Source of the DNA: Sphingobium algorifonticola | GTDB taxonomy: Bacteria; Pseudomonadota; Alphaproteobacteria; Sphingomonadales; Sphingomonadaceae | DNA length: 64,000 nucleotides | Direction: 5' to 3' | NCBI RefSeq assembly: GCF_004005485.1 | Contig: NZ_RZUL01000002.1 | Location: 496,001-560,000, forward strand | In this document: piece by piece, positions 63,907-64,000 of the stretch | Position numbering within the stretch: position 1 is the first letter of the stretch | Layout of the letters: every line of letters begins with the position of its first letter | Made by a program: the position numbers and the translations under genes | The notes under the pieces: generated by a model | What the model saw: only the letters and a program-made list of their open reading frames with translations | Databases searched by the model: none | Told to the model about the DNA's origin: nothing

Positions 63907-64000
63907 TGCGCTGCGGTATAAACGCTCCGGCGGCGCGCGTCACCTGTTTGATGCAGGTGCGAAACGGGGATGGTCCAAGAAAAAGGGCCGGACACTTGCG

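Overview
The window is high-GC chromosomal DNA from an alphaproteobacterium, most likely a member of the Sphingomonadales. This rests on protein content and gene neighbourhoods (hisD-nusB-thiL-hppA; rpsB-tsf-pyrH-frr-uppS-cdsA-dxr-rseP-bamA-ompH-fabZ), on the zinc-free L31 and L36 types, and on a family of CCGTTCG...CGAACGG inverted repeats found between genes. It is mostly core chromosome with a few accessory insertions. No rRNA genes, CRISPR array, transposase or prophage were seen.

Layout. 1-5034: end of hisD, nusB, a convergent secreted esterase, thiL and the membrane pyrophosphatase hppA. 5048-5633: an AbrB-type/PemK toxin-antitoxin (TA) pair. 5683-7125: a lipoprotein S41 protease on the minus strand. 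7324-10333: bioF-bioD-bioA. 10612-12659: infA, maf, a short RNase E/G-type gene and yacG, with a 15-bp tandem repeat at the maf/RNase junction, followed by tRNA-Phe(GAA). 12945-14720: an SLC13/RCK-C transporter. 14742-19672: a sucrose-use cluster in which a GH68 enzyme and a ROK fructokinase diverge from an MFS transporter and a LacI regulator. 19693-24551: a Kef-type antiporter, copA-copB and a glutathione S-transferase. 25013-27144: a lower-GC type II restriction-modification pair. 27211-37360: alaS, a secreted protein, a second Kef-type antiporter with an NAD-binding domain, a GNAT-nitrilase fusion, icd, psd-pssA and a small membrane protein. 37612-49068: translation, isoprenoid, phospholipid and outer-membrane assembly genes. 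49354-56559: rpmE, ruvC, a YebC regulator, YbjQ, GapR, DUF1244, pyk, HAD, rpmJ, a lipoprotein and an M14 carboxypeptidase. 56587-59252: an accessory patch with an unknown membrane protein, YefM-YoeB, an orphan ParD with a broken RelE/ParE toxin, and an unrecognised low-GC two-gene unit. 59271-63906: thiC with a TPP riboswitch, a small membrane protein, MipA/OmpV, DUF2141 and a fatty-acid-hydroxylase family protein.

How the parts work together. The sucrose cluster reads as import of intact sucrose, cytoplasmic cleavage by a GH68 enzyme without a signal peptide, and phosphorylation of the fructose, with LacI-type half sites in both intergenic gaps. copA and copB share a duplicated Cys/His/Met metal-binding module, which suggests they co-evolved. 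All three TA promoters can be drawn with the same geometry: a -35 box, a 17-base spacer, a -10 box and then 6-7 bases to the antitoxin ATG. A perfect inverted repeat lies over or beside each -10 box, which would make the mRNAs leaderless and self-repressed.

The best candidate for something undescribed is the pair at 58318-59252: a membrane-anchored helical protein overlapping by four bases with a small acidic soluble protein, lying in the TA patch and clearly lower in GC than the core genes around it. Its function is unknown from sequence alone.
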